Assembly: GCA_903830985.1 (NCBI GenBank)
Contig: CAIKVZ010000189.1
Location: 1 to 64,000 of the forward strand
From: an uncultured beta proteobacterium
GTDB lineage: Bacteria > Pseudomonadota > Gammaproteobacteria > Burkholderiales > Burkholderiaceae_C
Direction of reading: 5' to 3'
Length of the DNA: 64,000 nt
Below are positions 48,109-56,840 of this stretch, piece after piece (positions within the stretch are counted from its first letter, which is position 1; each line of letters starts with the position of its first letter). Made by a program: the position numbers and the translations under genes. Under the pieces are notes generated by a model that searched no databases, was not told the DNA's origin, and was given only the letters and a program-made list of their open reading frames with translations.

Positions 48109-49377
48109 TCAGAGCATTGCGGCCTGACGGTAGGCGGCTTGCGCCGCAGCCCCATCGCCGCGTTGCTCAGCCAGCACGGCCAATGCGCGCCAGGCCTGGC
48201 GCTTCAGATTGGCGTCGGTCAATTTGGGCGCGGACTGCTCGAGCAGTTGCTGACCCTTGCCCCACAGCCGATGCGCCACGCACACCATGCCGGCCAAATA
48301 CTGCAGGTTGGCTTCGCCGGGCTCGCGCCGGTGCGCGGTCTCCACCCTGGCCAGCCACAGCGCACCCTCGGCGGCGGGCGCGCTGTGCAGACCCACTTGC
48401 AAAAACTGAACCAGCTTCACGCGCTGACTTTCATTGAACAGGTGGGGTCGCTCCAGCAGGCGCTGCCACACCGGCAACACCCAGTGCAAGGCCTGCACCA
48501 CGTCGCCGCCCAGGCTTTGCAGGCGCAGCGCGGCGTGCAGGGCCACATCGGTCTGCTGCTGCTCATCGGCATAGAGTTGTTCCCAGGCCTGCAATAACTG
48601 CTCGGGGTCGTGCGCGGCACTGAGCAGTTCCTGCGCCAGACCACGCACCAGACTGGCCGCTGCACCTTCGGAAAACGCCCGATGCTTGGCCAGCAGACGA
48701 GCCGTCTCCAGCGCCTGGCGGGTTTGCCCCCCCAGACGCGTGGCCTTGAGCCGCATGCGCAAGGCCACGGTACGGCGCGCGGCGCCCTGAGGCAGGGCTT
48801 CGAGCCGTTCCAGCGCCAGGGCCATGTCGCGGTCGTCGATGGCCCAGCGGGCGGCGCGCATCTGCACGCCTTCGCGCACTTCAGGCGGGGATTGCGGCTG
48901 CAAGGCCGCCTGCAGATGGTCTTCACGGGCCGCCTTGTCCTGCAAGGCATGCGAGGCTTCCGCCGCCAGCACGTGGCCCAGGGCGCGCACGCGCTGCCCG
49001 TCGAGCATCATCTCTCCCGAGGCCCGCAGCGCCTGTTCCTGTTGCAAGGCCGCCAGGGCCGCCTTGCGGGCCCGAATGAAGCGCCCGGCGTACTGGTGCA
49101 ACTGTGCATCGATCAGGGCCGCGAACAGGCTGTGTTCGCGGTGTTGCACGCGCCAGCGCTGCGCCAGCCCGGGAATGGCAAACAGCGCCGCCAGGGTGCG
49201 CAGCGCAGCGTGCACCAGAAAGAATGCCGCCAGCGCCAGCAGTAACACCAGATTGAGCGACAAGTCCACACGGTAAGGCGGCCAAAACACCGTGACCGTG
49301 CCCTGGTTGTTGCCGACAAACAGGGCCGAAGCCACCGCCACGCCAAACAGCGCCAGCAACCAAAGTGCAGCACGCAT
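48109..49377 (-). CDS. hemY: HemY-like heme biosynthesis protein (TPR)
   Basis: RAALWLLALFGVAVASALFVGNNQGTVTVFWPPYRVDLSLNLVLLLALAAFFLVH; hemC-hemD-hemX-hemY order; start re-set from 49743 to 49377. Confidence 0.88.
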   Translation of the reverse strand: MRAALWLLALFGVAVASALFVGNNQGTVTVFWPPYRVDLSLNLVLLLALAAFFLVHAALRTLAALFAIPGLAQRWRVQHREHSLFAALIDAQLHQYAGRFIRARKAALAALQQEQALRASGEMMLDGQRVRALGHVLAAEASHALQDKAAREDHLQAALQPQSPPEVREGVQMRAARWAIDDRDMALALERLEALPQGAARRTVALRMRLKATRLGGQTRQALETARLLAKHRAFSEGAAASLVRGLAQELLSAAHDPEQLLQAWEQLYADEQQQTDVALHAALRLQSLGGDVVQALHWVLPVWQRLLERPHLFNESQRVKLVQFLQVGLHSAPAAEGALWLARVETAHRREPGEANLQYLAGMVCVAHRLWGKGQQLLEQSAPKLTDANLKRQAWRALAVLAEQRGDGAAAQAAYRQAAML

Positions 49378-49385
49378 TGCTTGAA

Positions 49386-50447
49386 CTACCTTCCTGCCGC
49401 CGCAGTGGCCAGCGCCGCCAGGGTGCCGTCGAGTCGCGGCAGCTCCATGTTCTTCATCTGCGCCTGCACCTGCTGCAGCACCTGCAAGGCGGTCTGGGTC
49501 TTGCGCGAGGACGCGTCGAAATAGCGTCCCAGCGCCAAGGCCGCAGCCGCCAGATCCGCACGCGAGGATTCGGTCTGGCGCGCCAGCAGGCCCAGGCGCG
49601 CGTTGAGCAATTTGAGCTTGAGGTTTTCCCGCAAGAAGAAGGACTGCTCGGGCGACAACAGCGTGGCCTCGGGCAGTTCGATGCGGCTCACCCGAACCAG
49701 GTTGCGCGCCTCCCGGGCCAGCGTTGCCAGGGCTTGCTGCCACCAGCTCTCCAGAGCCGAGGTCGGCGCCGCCGCGCCACCCGTCTTGACCGGCACCAGT
49801 CCAACGGCGTTGGCCACAGGCAACTCGTCGGCCAGGCGCACCAGTTCATCGAGCTTGACCAGCAAGCTGGGCAGGTCGGCCACGGTTGCCGCCTTGATCC
49901 GGTCCACGTCGCGCGCCATGGCGCGCTGCAAGGGCGTCAGGCGCGGCTGGGCGGCGCGCGCCACGCGTTGATCGGCGCTCTTCAAGGCGGCCAACAAGGG
50001 CTCCAGGCTGCCGGTGAGCTGGCTTTGCTGCTGCGCCAGCAGGATGGACGACTCGATGTCGACCACCAGGTTCTCGTCACGCGACCGTGACAGGCTCTTC
50101 ATCAGCTCTTCCAACTGAGTGCGCTGCAGGGCCACCTCGCTGATCTTGGCTTCCGACACGGCCAGGCGCGCCGCGGTTTCGCGCGACAACTCCTGGGCCT
50201 GACGCGCCAGAGCCCGCGCCTCAACCGACTGGGCACCGGAATCGGCGCTTTGGCGCGCCAGTTGCTCCTGGATGTTGGAGAGTCTTTGCCAAAGCGCAGC
50301 GCTGAGCAGCAGCGCCACAGCAGCCAGAGCGACGCAACCCAGCACCGCCCAGCGCGGCAAGCGCCAGTCAGCCGCGACAGCTACTGCTTCGGGCAGCACA
50401 GCGGCTTCGCCAGGATTTGTGGGGTCAACGACAGGGACGGCGCTCAT
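49386..50447 (-). CDS. hemX: HemX-like uroporphyrinogen-III C-methyltransferase-related protein
   Basis: Single TM then coiled coil; DENLVVDIESSILLAQQQSQLTGSLEPLLAALKSADQRV. Confidence 0.87.
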   Translation of the reverse strand: MSAVPVVDPTNPGEAAVLPEAVAVAADWRLPRWAVLGCVALAAVALLLSAALWQRLSNIQEQLARQSADSGAQSVEARALARQAQELSRETAARLAVSEAKISEVALQRTQLEELMKSLSRSRDENLVVDIESSILLAQQQSQLTGSLEPLLAALKSADQRVARAAQPRLTPLQRAMARDVDRIKAATVADLPSLLVKLDELVRLADELPVANAVGLVPVKTGGAAAPTSALESWWQQALATLAREARNLVRVSRIELPEATLLSPEQSFFLRENLKLKLLNARLGLLARQTESSRADLAAAALALGRYFDASSRKTQTALQVLQQVQAQMKNMELPRLDGTLAALATAAAGR

Positions 50448-51229
50448 GCTGTCGATTCTATCGACGCCAGCACTTCATCCAGGCTAGCGCGTGACTCCCA
50501 CACCACACCAAATCCGGCAGCCCTTGCCGCCTGCGCGATGCGCGGGTGCGTGGCCACGGCGCGGGCCTGCTGCCAAGACTGTCCCGGTGCCAGAAGTTGC
50601 AGGTTGGTAATCGCTTCGGAACTGCTGAACAGCCACACCGATCCGTCGCTGGCGGCGCGGCACAGCTGTTCGTGCTGCGCTGGCGAACAGGAGGGCAGAC
50701 GGCGCTCGTAGGCCACGACAAATTCCACCGGTACGCCCGCGTCCTGCAGGGTCTGCGCCAGCCAGTCGCGTCCCACCCCCGGGCCTGCCGCGGCGCGCGC
50801 ATCGCTGCCGCGCACAATCAGTACCGTTTCCCCGACCTGCACCTGATTTTTCACCCGATGCCACAAGGCTTCGGAGTCGAACTGCCCCACCCCAGGGGCA
50901 TCAATTTGGGACGCTGCCACACCGGTCTTGAGCAAGGCTTTGCGGGTGCCGGGACCGGTGGCCCAGGCCCTTGTGTTTGGCGCGCGTTGCGACCAGCTGG
51001 CCAACGATGGCGGAGTCTGCGCCGCGCAAAACTGCGCCACCGCGTTGCCGCTGACGAACATCAGCGCCTGATACTGGTCGAGCTGCTGCCAAGCCAGGCG
51101 CAAGGGTTCCGGATCGGGCGCGGGGGCGATGGCGATCAAGGGCAATGCCGTGGCTTCATGTCCGCGTTCGCACAGGCCCTGGACCCAGGGCGCGGCATCC
51201 TGCTCAGGACGGGTGACGACAAGGCGCAT
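50444..51229 (-). CDS. hemD: Uroporphyrinogen-III synthase
   Basis: MRLVVTRPEQDAAPWVQGLCERGHEATALPLIAI; position between hemC and hemX; ATG 51229. Confidence 0.9.
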   Translation of the reverse strand: MRLVVTRPEQDAAPWVQGLCERGHEATALPLIAIAPAPDPEPLRLAWQQLDQYQALMFVSGNAVAQFCAAQTPPSLASWSQRAPNTRAWATGPGTRKALLKTGVAASQIDAPGVGQFDSEALWHRVKNQVQVGETVLIVRGSDARAAAGPGVGRDWLAQTLQDAGVPVEFVVAYERRLPSCSPAQHEQLCRAASDGSVWLFSSSEAITNLQLLAPGQSWQQARAVATHPRIAQAARAAGFGVVWESRASLDEVLASIESTA

Positions 51230-51258
51230 GGCCGACTCCCACCCCGCGCAAAGTGCTG

Positions 51259-52281
51259 CTAGAGCGCACCGTTGCGCAGGCTCTTGGCTCCACCCTCGCA
51301 CAGCATTGCAGCCACCTGCTCGCCTAAAGCGGCAGCGCGCGACAGGTCACCGATGTGGCGCGTCAGTTCGGCGCGCACCAGCGGCAAGGTGGGAACGGCT
51401 TCTTCCGGGTCGCCCCAAGCGGCCTCGATATGGAGTTCGGTACCGGACCAGGTGGCGTGCGCAGCCAGCGGCATGGAGCAGCTCCCGCCCATGGCGCGGC
51501 TCACGGCGCGCTCTGCGGCCACGGCCAGCCAGCTCGGCACATGCGCCAGCGGCGCCAGCGCGTCAATCAGGTCCTGACGGTCAGCGCGCACCTCGATGCC
51601 CAGGGCACCCTGCCCTGCGGCAGGCAGCATCTCATCAGGCTCGAACACGGCGCGGATGCGCTCGGCCAAGCCCAGGCGCTTCAAACCCGCTGCCGCCAGC
51701 ACGATGGCGTCGTAATGGCCTTCGTCGAGCTTGCGCAAGCGCGTGTCCAGGTTGCCGCGCAGCGGCTCGATCTTCAGGTCCGGGCGCACGGCGCGCAGCA
51801 AGGCCACACGGCGCAGGCTGGAGGTGCCGACCACGGCGCCCTGCGGCAAGGCGGCAAGGTTGGCGTATTTCGGCGACACGAAGGCGTCGCGCGGGTCTTC
51901 GCGCTCCATCACGCAGGCCAGCACAAAGCCTTCGGGCAGGTCCATCGGAACGTCCTTGAGCGAGTGCACGGCGATGTCGGCGTGCCCTTCTTCCAGCGCG
52001 ACTTCCAGCTCCTTGACGAACAGCCCCTTGCCGCCAACCTTGCTCAGGGAGCGGTCCAGAATCTGGTCGCCCCGCGTTGTCATGCCCAGTAGCGTGACCT
52101 TGTGGCCGCGCTGCTCGAGCAGGGATTTCACATGTTCGGCCTGCCACATGGCAAGACGGCTTTCGCGCGTGGCGATCACGATGGGGAGTTCTGAGGGGCT
52201 CAAAGCGGTAACCTGTTGGTAATTTTTTGCAGGGGTCGATGCTAGCATGGGGGCCTGTTCGCAGCCCTTTTTCACCGCCAC
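51259..52281 (-). CDS. hemC: Hydroxymethylbilane synthase (porphobilinogen deaminase)
   Basis: [62 protein letters not shown]; start 52281 or 52248. Confidence 0.96.
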   Translation of the reverse strand: MAVKKGCEQAPMLASTPAKNYQQVTALSPSELPIVIATRESRLAMWQAEHVKSLLEQRGHKVTLLGMTTRGDQILDRSLSKVGGKGLFVKELEVALEEGHADIAVHSLKDVPMDLPEGFVLACVMEREDPRDAFVSPKYANLAALPQGAVVGTSSLRRVALLRAVRPDLKIEPLRGNLDTRLRKLDEGHYDAIVLAAAGLKRLGLAERIRAVFEPDEMLPAAGQGALGIEVRADRQDLIDALAPLAHVPSWLAVAAERAVSRAMGGSCSMPLAAHATWSGTELHIEAAWGDPEEAVPTLPLVRAELTRHIGDLSRAAALGEQVAAMLCEGGAKSLRNGAL

Positions 52282-52298
52282 CTGAAAGCCTCGCCCTC

Positions 52299-55169
52299 AT
52301 GAAAGTCGTGCCACCCTCAGCCAGCGCCAAAGCCCCCGTCAGCCAAGCCAGCGCCATCAAGGAACGCAGCGCACTGGCCAAGGCCAAGGAAAACGAACGT
52401 CCGCTGGTGGAGGACATACGCCTGCTGGGACGCATGCTTGGCGACGTGATCCGCGAGCAGGAAGGCGCAGCGGCCTTCGAACTGGTGGAGCAGATCCGCA
52501 AGCTGTCGGTGGCGTTTCGCCGCCATGCCGACCAGGACGCCGACAAGGCGCTGAAGAAGCTGCTCAAGGGTCTGAGCGGAGACCAGACCGTGAGCGTGAT
52601 TCGCGCCTTCACCTATTTCAGCCACCTGGCCAACCTGGCCGAGGACCGGCACCACATCCGCCGACGCGCCGTGCACGAACGTGCCGGCGACACCCAGGAA
52701 GGCAGCATCGAAGTCGCGCTGGCGCGGCTGCGCTGGGCCGGGATCACGCCCAAGACCATCTCCACCACCCTGGCCCAGGCCTATGTCTCGCCGGTGCTCA
52801 CAGCGCACCCGACCGAAGTGCAGCGCAAGAGCATTCTGGACGCCGAGCGAGACATCGCCCAATTCCTCACGGCGCGCGATGACATCCGCACCCGCGCCCT
52901 GCTGGCGCCCGCCGGACGCGACGCGCTGACGCCGCGCGAGCTCGCCGCCAACGAAGCGCAACTGCGTGCCCGCGTCATGCAGCTGTGGCAAACGCGCTTG
53001 CTGCGCACCTCCAAGCTGACCGTGGCGGACGAGGTGGAAAACGCCCTGAGCTATTACGAATCGACCTTTCTGCGCGAAATTCCGAAAATCTACGCCGGCC
53101 TGGAACAGGAACTGGGCAGCCACCCGGTGGCCAGTTTTCTGCGCATGGGCCAGTGGATCGGCGGTGACCGCGACGGCAACCCCAATGTGAGCGCGCAGAC
53201 CCTGGAATATGCGCTGCACCGTCAGGCCGAGGTGGCGCTGCGCCACTACCTGACCGAGGTGCATTACCTGGGCGGCGAGCTCTCGCTCTCGGCGCTGCTG
53301 ATCGAGGTCTCGCCCGATATGAAGGCGCTGGCGGAGCAGTCGCCCGACACCAACTAACACCGGCGCGACGAGCCCTACCGCAGGGCGCTAACCGGCGTCT
53401 ACGCGCGCCTGGCCGCCACGCTCAAGGACCTGACCGGTGGCGACGCCGCGCGTCACGCCGTGGCGCCGCAAAACGCCTACCTGCTGGCGCAAGACTTCCT
53501 GGCCGACCTGCGCACCATCCGCGACTCGCTGCTGTCGCACCACAGCGCTGCGCTGGTGGCGCCGCGCCTGCATCCGCTGATCCGCGCGGTCGAGGTGTTC
53601 GGTTTTCACCTGGCAACCGTAGACCTGCGTCAGAGTTCGGACAAGCACGAAGAAGTCGTGGCCGAACTGCTGGCCGTGGCGCGCATCGAGGCCGATTACA
53701 GCGCGCTGGACGAGAGCGCCAAGCGCGTCCTCTTGCTGGGTCTGCTGAACGACGCGCGCGGACTTCGCGTGCTGGGCGTGGACTACTCGGCGCACACGCA
53801 GGGCGAACTGGCGATTTTCGAAGCCGCCAAAGTGATGCGCACGCGTTACGGCGCACAGGCCATCCGCCACTACATCATCAGCCACACCGAGACCGTGAGC
53901 GACCTGCTCGAAGTGCTGCTGCTGCAAAAGGAAGTCGGCCTCGTACAAAGCACGCTGGACGCGGCTGCGCACACCGACCTGATCGTCGTGCCGCTGTTCG
54001 AAACCATCGAGGACCTGCGCAACGCCGCGCCCATCATGCGCGACTTCTACGCCCTGCCCGGCGTGGCAAATCTGGTGCGACGCTCCGGCGCCGAGCAGGA
54101 CATCATGCTGGGCTACTCCGACAGCAACAAGGACGGCGGCATCTTCACCAGCAACTGGGAGCTGTACCGCGCCGAGATCGCCCTGGTGGAACTGTTCGAC
54201 GTGCTGGCCAACAGCCACAACATTCAGCTCAGGCTGTTCCATGGCCGCGGCGGCACCGTGGGACGCGGCGGCGGCCCGAGCTACCAGGCGATCCTGGCGC
54301 AGCCTCCCGGCACGGTGCGCGGACAACTGCGCCTGACAGAGCAGGGCGAGGTCATCGGCTCCAAGTACGCCAACCCGGAGATCGGCCGGCGCAACCTGGA
54401 GACCCTCGTGGCGGCCACGCTGGAGGCCACGCTGCTGCAGCCCACCAAGTCGGCGACACCGGCCTTTTTGCAGGCGGCAGCCGAATTGTCGCAAGCCAGC
54501 ATGAACGCCTACCGTGCCCTGGTGTACGAGACCCCGGGCTTTGCCGACTATTTCTTCGGCTCCACGCCGCTGCGCGAGATCGCCGAGCTGAACATCGGTT
54601 CGCGCCCGGCCTCACGCAAGGCGACGCAAAAAATCGAAGACCTGCGCGCCATCCCCTGGGGCTTCAGCTGGGGCCAGTGTCGCCTCACCCTGCCCGGCTG
54701 GTACGGCTTTGGCTCGGCCGTGGAACACTTCCTGCAACAGGACGGCGCCAAGTCGCGCAAAGAGCGCATCGCCTTGCTACAAAAAATGGAGCATCAGTGG
54801 CCGTTCTTTCGCACCCTGCTCTCCAACATGGATATGGTGCTGGCGAAGAGCGATCTGGCCCTGGCCTCGCGTTATGCCGAACTGGTGAGCGACACCCGGC
54901 TGCGCAAGAAGATCTTCAGCACCATCGAGGCCGAATGGCAACGCACCGTGGCCGCGCTGGGGCTGATCACCGGCGACAAGCAGCGCCTGCAGAACAACGC
55001 CGCGCTGCAGCGCTCCATCAGGCACCGCTTCCCCTACATCGACCCCTTGCACCACCTGCAGGTGGAACTGGTGCGGCGCTACCGTGCCGGCCAGGCCGAC
55101 GAGCGCGTACAGCGCGGCATCCACATCTCCATCAACGGCATTGCCGCGGGGCTGCGCAATACAGGATGA
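52299..55169 (+). pseudogene. ppc: Phosphoenolpyruvate carboxylase interrupted by a single in-frame TAA at 53355-53357 (ORFs 52299-53357 and 53358-55169, same frame)
   Basis: N part: [36 protein letters not shown] part: [40 protein letters not shown]-like C-terminus LRNTG; both halves in frame 3. Confidence 0.9.
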
Positions 55170-55183
55170 GCTGCCATCCCCGC

Positions 55184-55207
55184 ACACCGGCCTTGCAAGG
55201 TCGGTGT
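55184..55207. terminator. Stem-loop downstream of ppc
   Basis: ACACCGGCCTTGCAAGGTCGGTGT, near-perfect dyad with one G-U pair, then GTCGGTTT. Confidence 0.4.
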
Positions 55208-55284
55208 CGGTTTCAGCCAATATCATGCGGCGGGCCGCAGCACGCGGCCGTGCTACCCCAACCACTCACCTCAACGAATTCAAC

Positions 55285-55935
55285 ATGAAAAAACTGGCTC
55301 TACTCGTCCTGACCGCCGCCCTGACCGCCTGTGGCGGCGGCAGCGACACAGCTTCCAGCCCCACGGTGGTGCTGAGCCTTTTGGCCTCCACCAATGTCGA
55401 CAGCAGCGGCTTCCCCTGGAGCAGCTACCCCGGCGTGACGAAACGCTGGGCCCTGCCGATCCCGGTCAAGGTGAATGGCGAAGTGCGCGCCGGCCCGGCC
55501 ATGGATGCGATCGAAGCCAAGCTGGGCATGGTGCTGTTTGACCGCACCAGCCTGAACAGCGTGGCGGTCGGCAACGTAACGCGCGGCATCGTGTTCAGCC
55601 AGGGGACCTCCTACCTGCCCACCGGTGCAGACCCACAAGGCTTCTGCGCCAACGTCAGCGACGGGCCCTACGCCCCTGGCTTTCCAGGCGGCTTTGTGCG
55701 TGCGCCCGGCGAGATGTCGGCCCGGCTTTACGTCAACCTGGACAACCCGAAATGCACGGCCGGCGCAGACGTGGTGATTCACGAACTGGGCCACGCACTG
55801 GGCCTGGGTTCGCACTTCCAGGGTTTCGGCAACGGCCCGGCCATCAGTGCCGACTTCTGGTCGGTGCTGGACACGCTGTATTCGAACCCCATCGGCACAC
55901 CCAAAGCCAACATCGTCTACAAGTCGCCGAACTGA
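55285..55935 (+). CDS. Lipoprotein with metzincin/matrixin-type zinc-binding motif
   Basis: Lipobox LTAALTACGGGS; HELGHALGLGSHF (HExxHxxGxxxH); start re-set to ATG 55285. Confidence 0.78.
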   Translation: MKKLALLVLTAALTACGGGSDTASSPTVVLSLLASTNVDSSGFPWSSYPGVTKRWALPIPVKVNGEVRAGPAMDAIEAKLGMVLFDRTSLNSVAVGNVTRGIVFSQGTSYLPTGADPQGFCANVSDGPYAPGFPGGFVRAPGEMSARLYVNLDNPKCTAGADVVIHELGHALGLGSHFQGFGNGPAISADFWSVLDTLYSNPIGTPKANIVYKSPN

Positions 55936-55991
55936 GGCCTGCGGCGTGGTCGCAGGCGCGCTGCTCAGCAGCAAAGTGGGCATCCCGTAAG

Positions 55992-56840
55992 ATGGGGCCA
56001 CCCACCATGCGCAAAACGACCACCACCCTCTCAATGCCCCGGCCCGTGCCCGTGCCCGAACCCCAGCGACTGGCCAAGCGCGTGGCACTGGAAATGCCTT
56101 GCTCGCGGCGCGAGGCCGAGCAGTACATCGAAGGCGGCTGGGTGCGGGTTGAAGGCCAGCTGATCGAGGAGCCGCAGTTCAAGGTCGCCGCCAGCCAGAC
56201 GGTCAGCGTGGACCCCGATTCCAGCCTGCTGGACCAGGGGCCGGTGACGCTGCTGCTGCACAAGCCCACGGGCGTGGACTCGGGGGCGCAGCACGAGGGC
56301 GGGCGCCCGGCACCGGCCGGCGCTCAGCGCCGTGCCGCCGCCGTGCCGCTGGCGCTGGACCTGCTCACGCCGGCCAACCGGTCCAAACTGGACCGCTCCG
56401 GCATTCGGCAACTGAAAAAACATCTGACCCAACTGACCATCACACCGCCGCTGCCCAACGCGGCCAGCGGGCTGCTGGTGTTCACGCAGGACTGGCGCGT
56501 GGCGCGCAAGCTGCTCGAAGACGCCCAGACCATGGAGTGCGAAGTCATGGTCGAAGTCGGCGGTGAAGTCACACCCATGCAACTGCAGCGACTGTGCCAC
56601 GGCCTGAGCTTCAACGGGAGCGCCCTGCCACCCATCAAGGTCAGCGTGAGCAGCCAGAACCCCGAGCAGACGCGCCTGCGCTTTGCCTTGAAGGGCGTGT
56701 CACCCGGGCAGATCCCATCCATGTGCGACGACGTGGGCCTGCACCTGCTGGCCATCAAGCGCACCCGCGTGGGACGCATTCCGCTCTCCGGCCTTGAGCC
56801 AGGGCAGTGGCGGTATCTGTTGCCGCACGAAAAGTTCTGA
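55992..56840 (+). CDS. rRNA pseudouridine synthase (S4 domain, RluF-like)
   Basis: RLAKRVALEMPCSRREAEQYIEGGWVRVEGQ; LLHKPTGVDS; GLLVFTQDWRVARKLLED; start 55992 or 56007. Confidence 0.87.
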   Translation: MGPPTMRKTTTTLSMPRPVPVPEPQRLAKRVALEMPCSRREAEQYIEGGWVRVEGQLIEEPQFKVAASQTVSVDPDSSLLDQGPVTLLLHKPTGVDSGAQHEGGRPAPAGAQRRAAAVPLALDLLTPANRSKLDRSGIRQLKKHLTQLTITPPLPNAASGLLVFTQDWRVARKLLEDAQTMECEVMVEVGGEVTPMQLQRLCHGLSFNGSALPPIKVSVSSQNPEQTRLRFALKGVSPGQIPSMCDDVGLHLLAIKRTRVGRIPLSGLEPGQWRYLLPHEKF

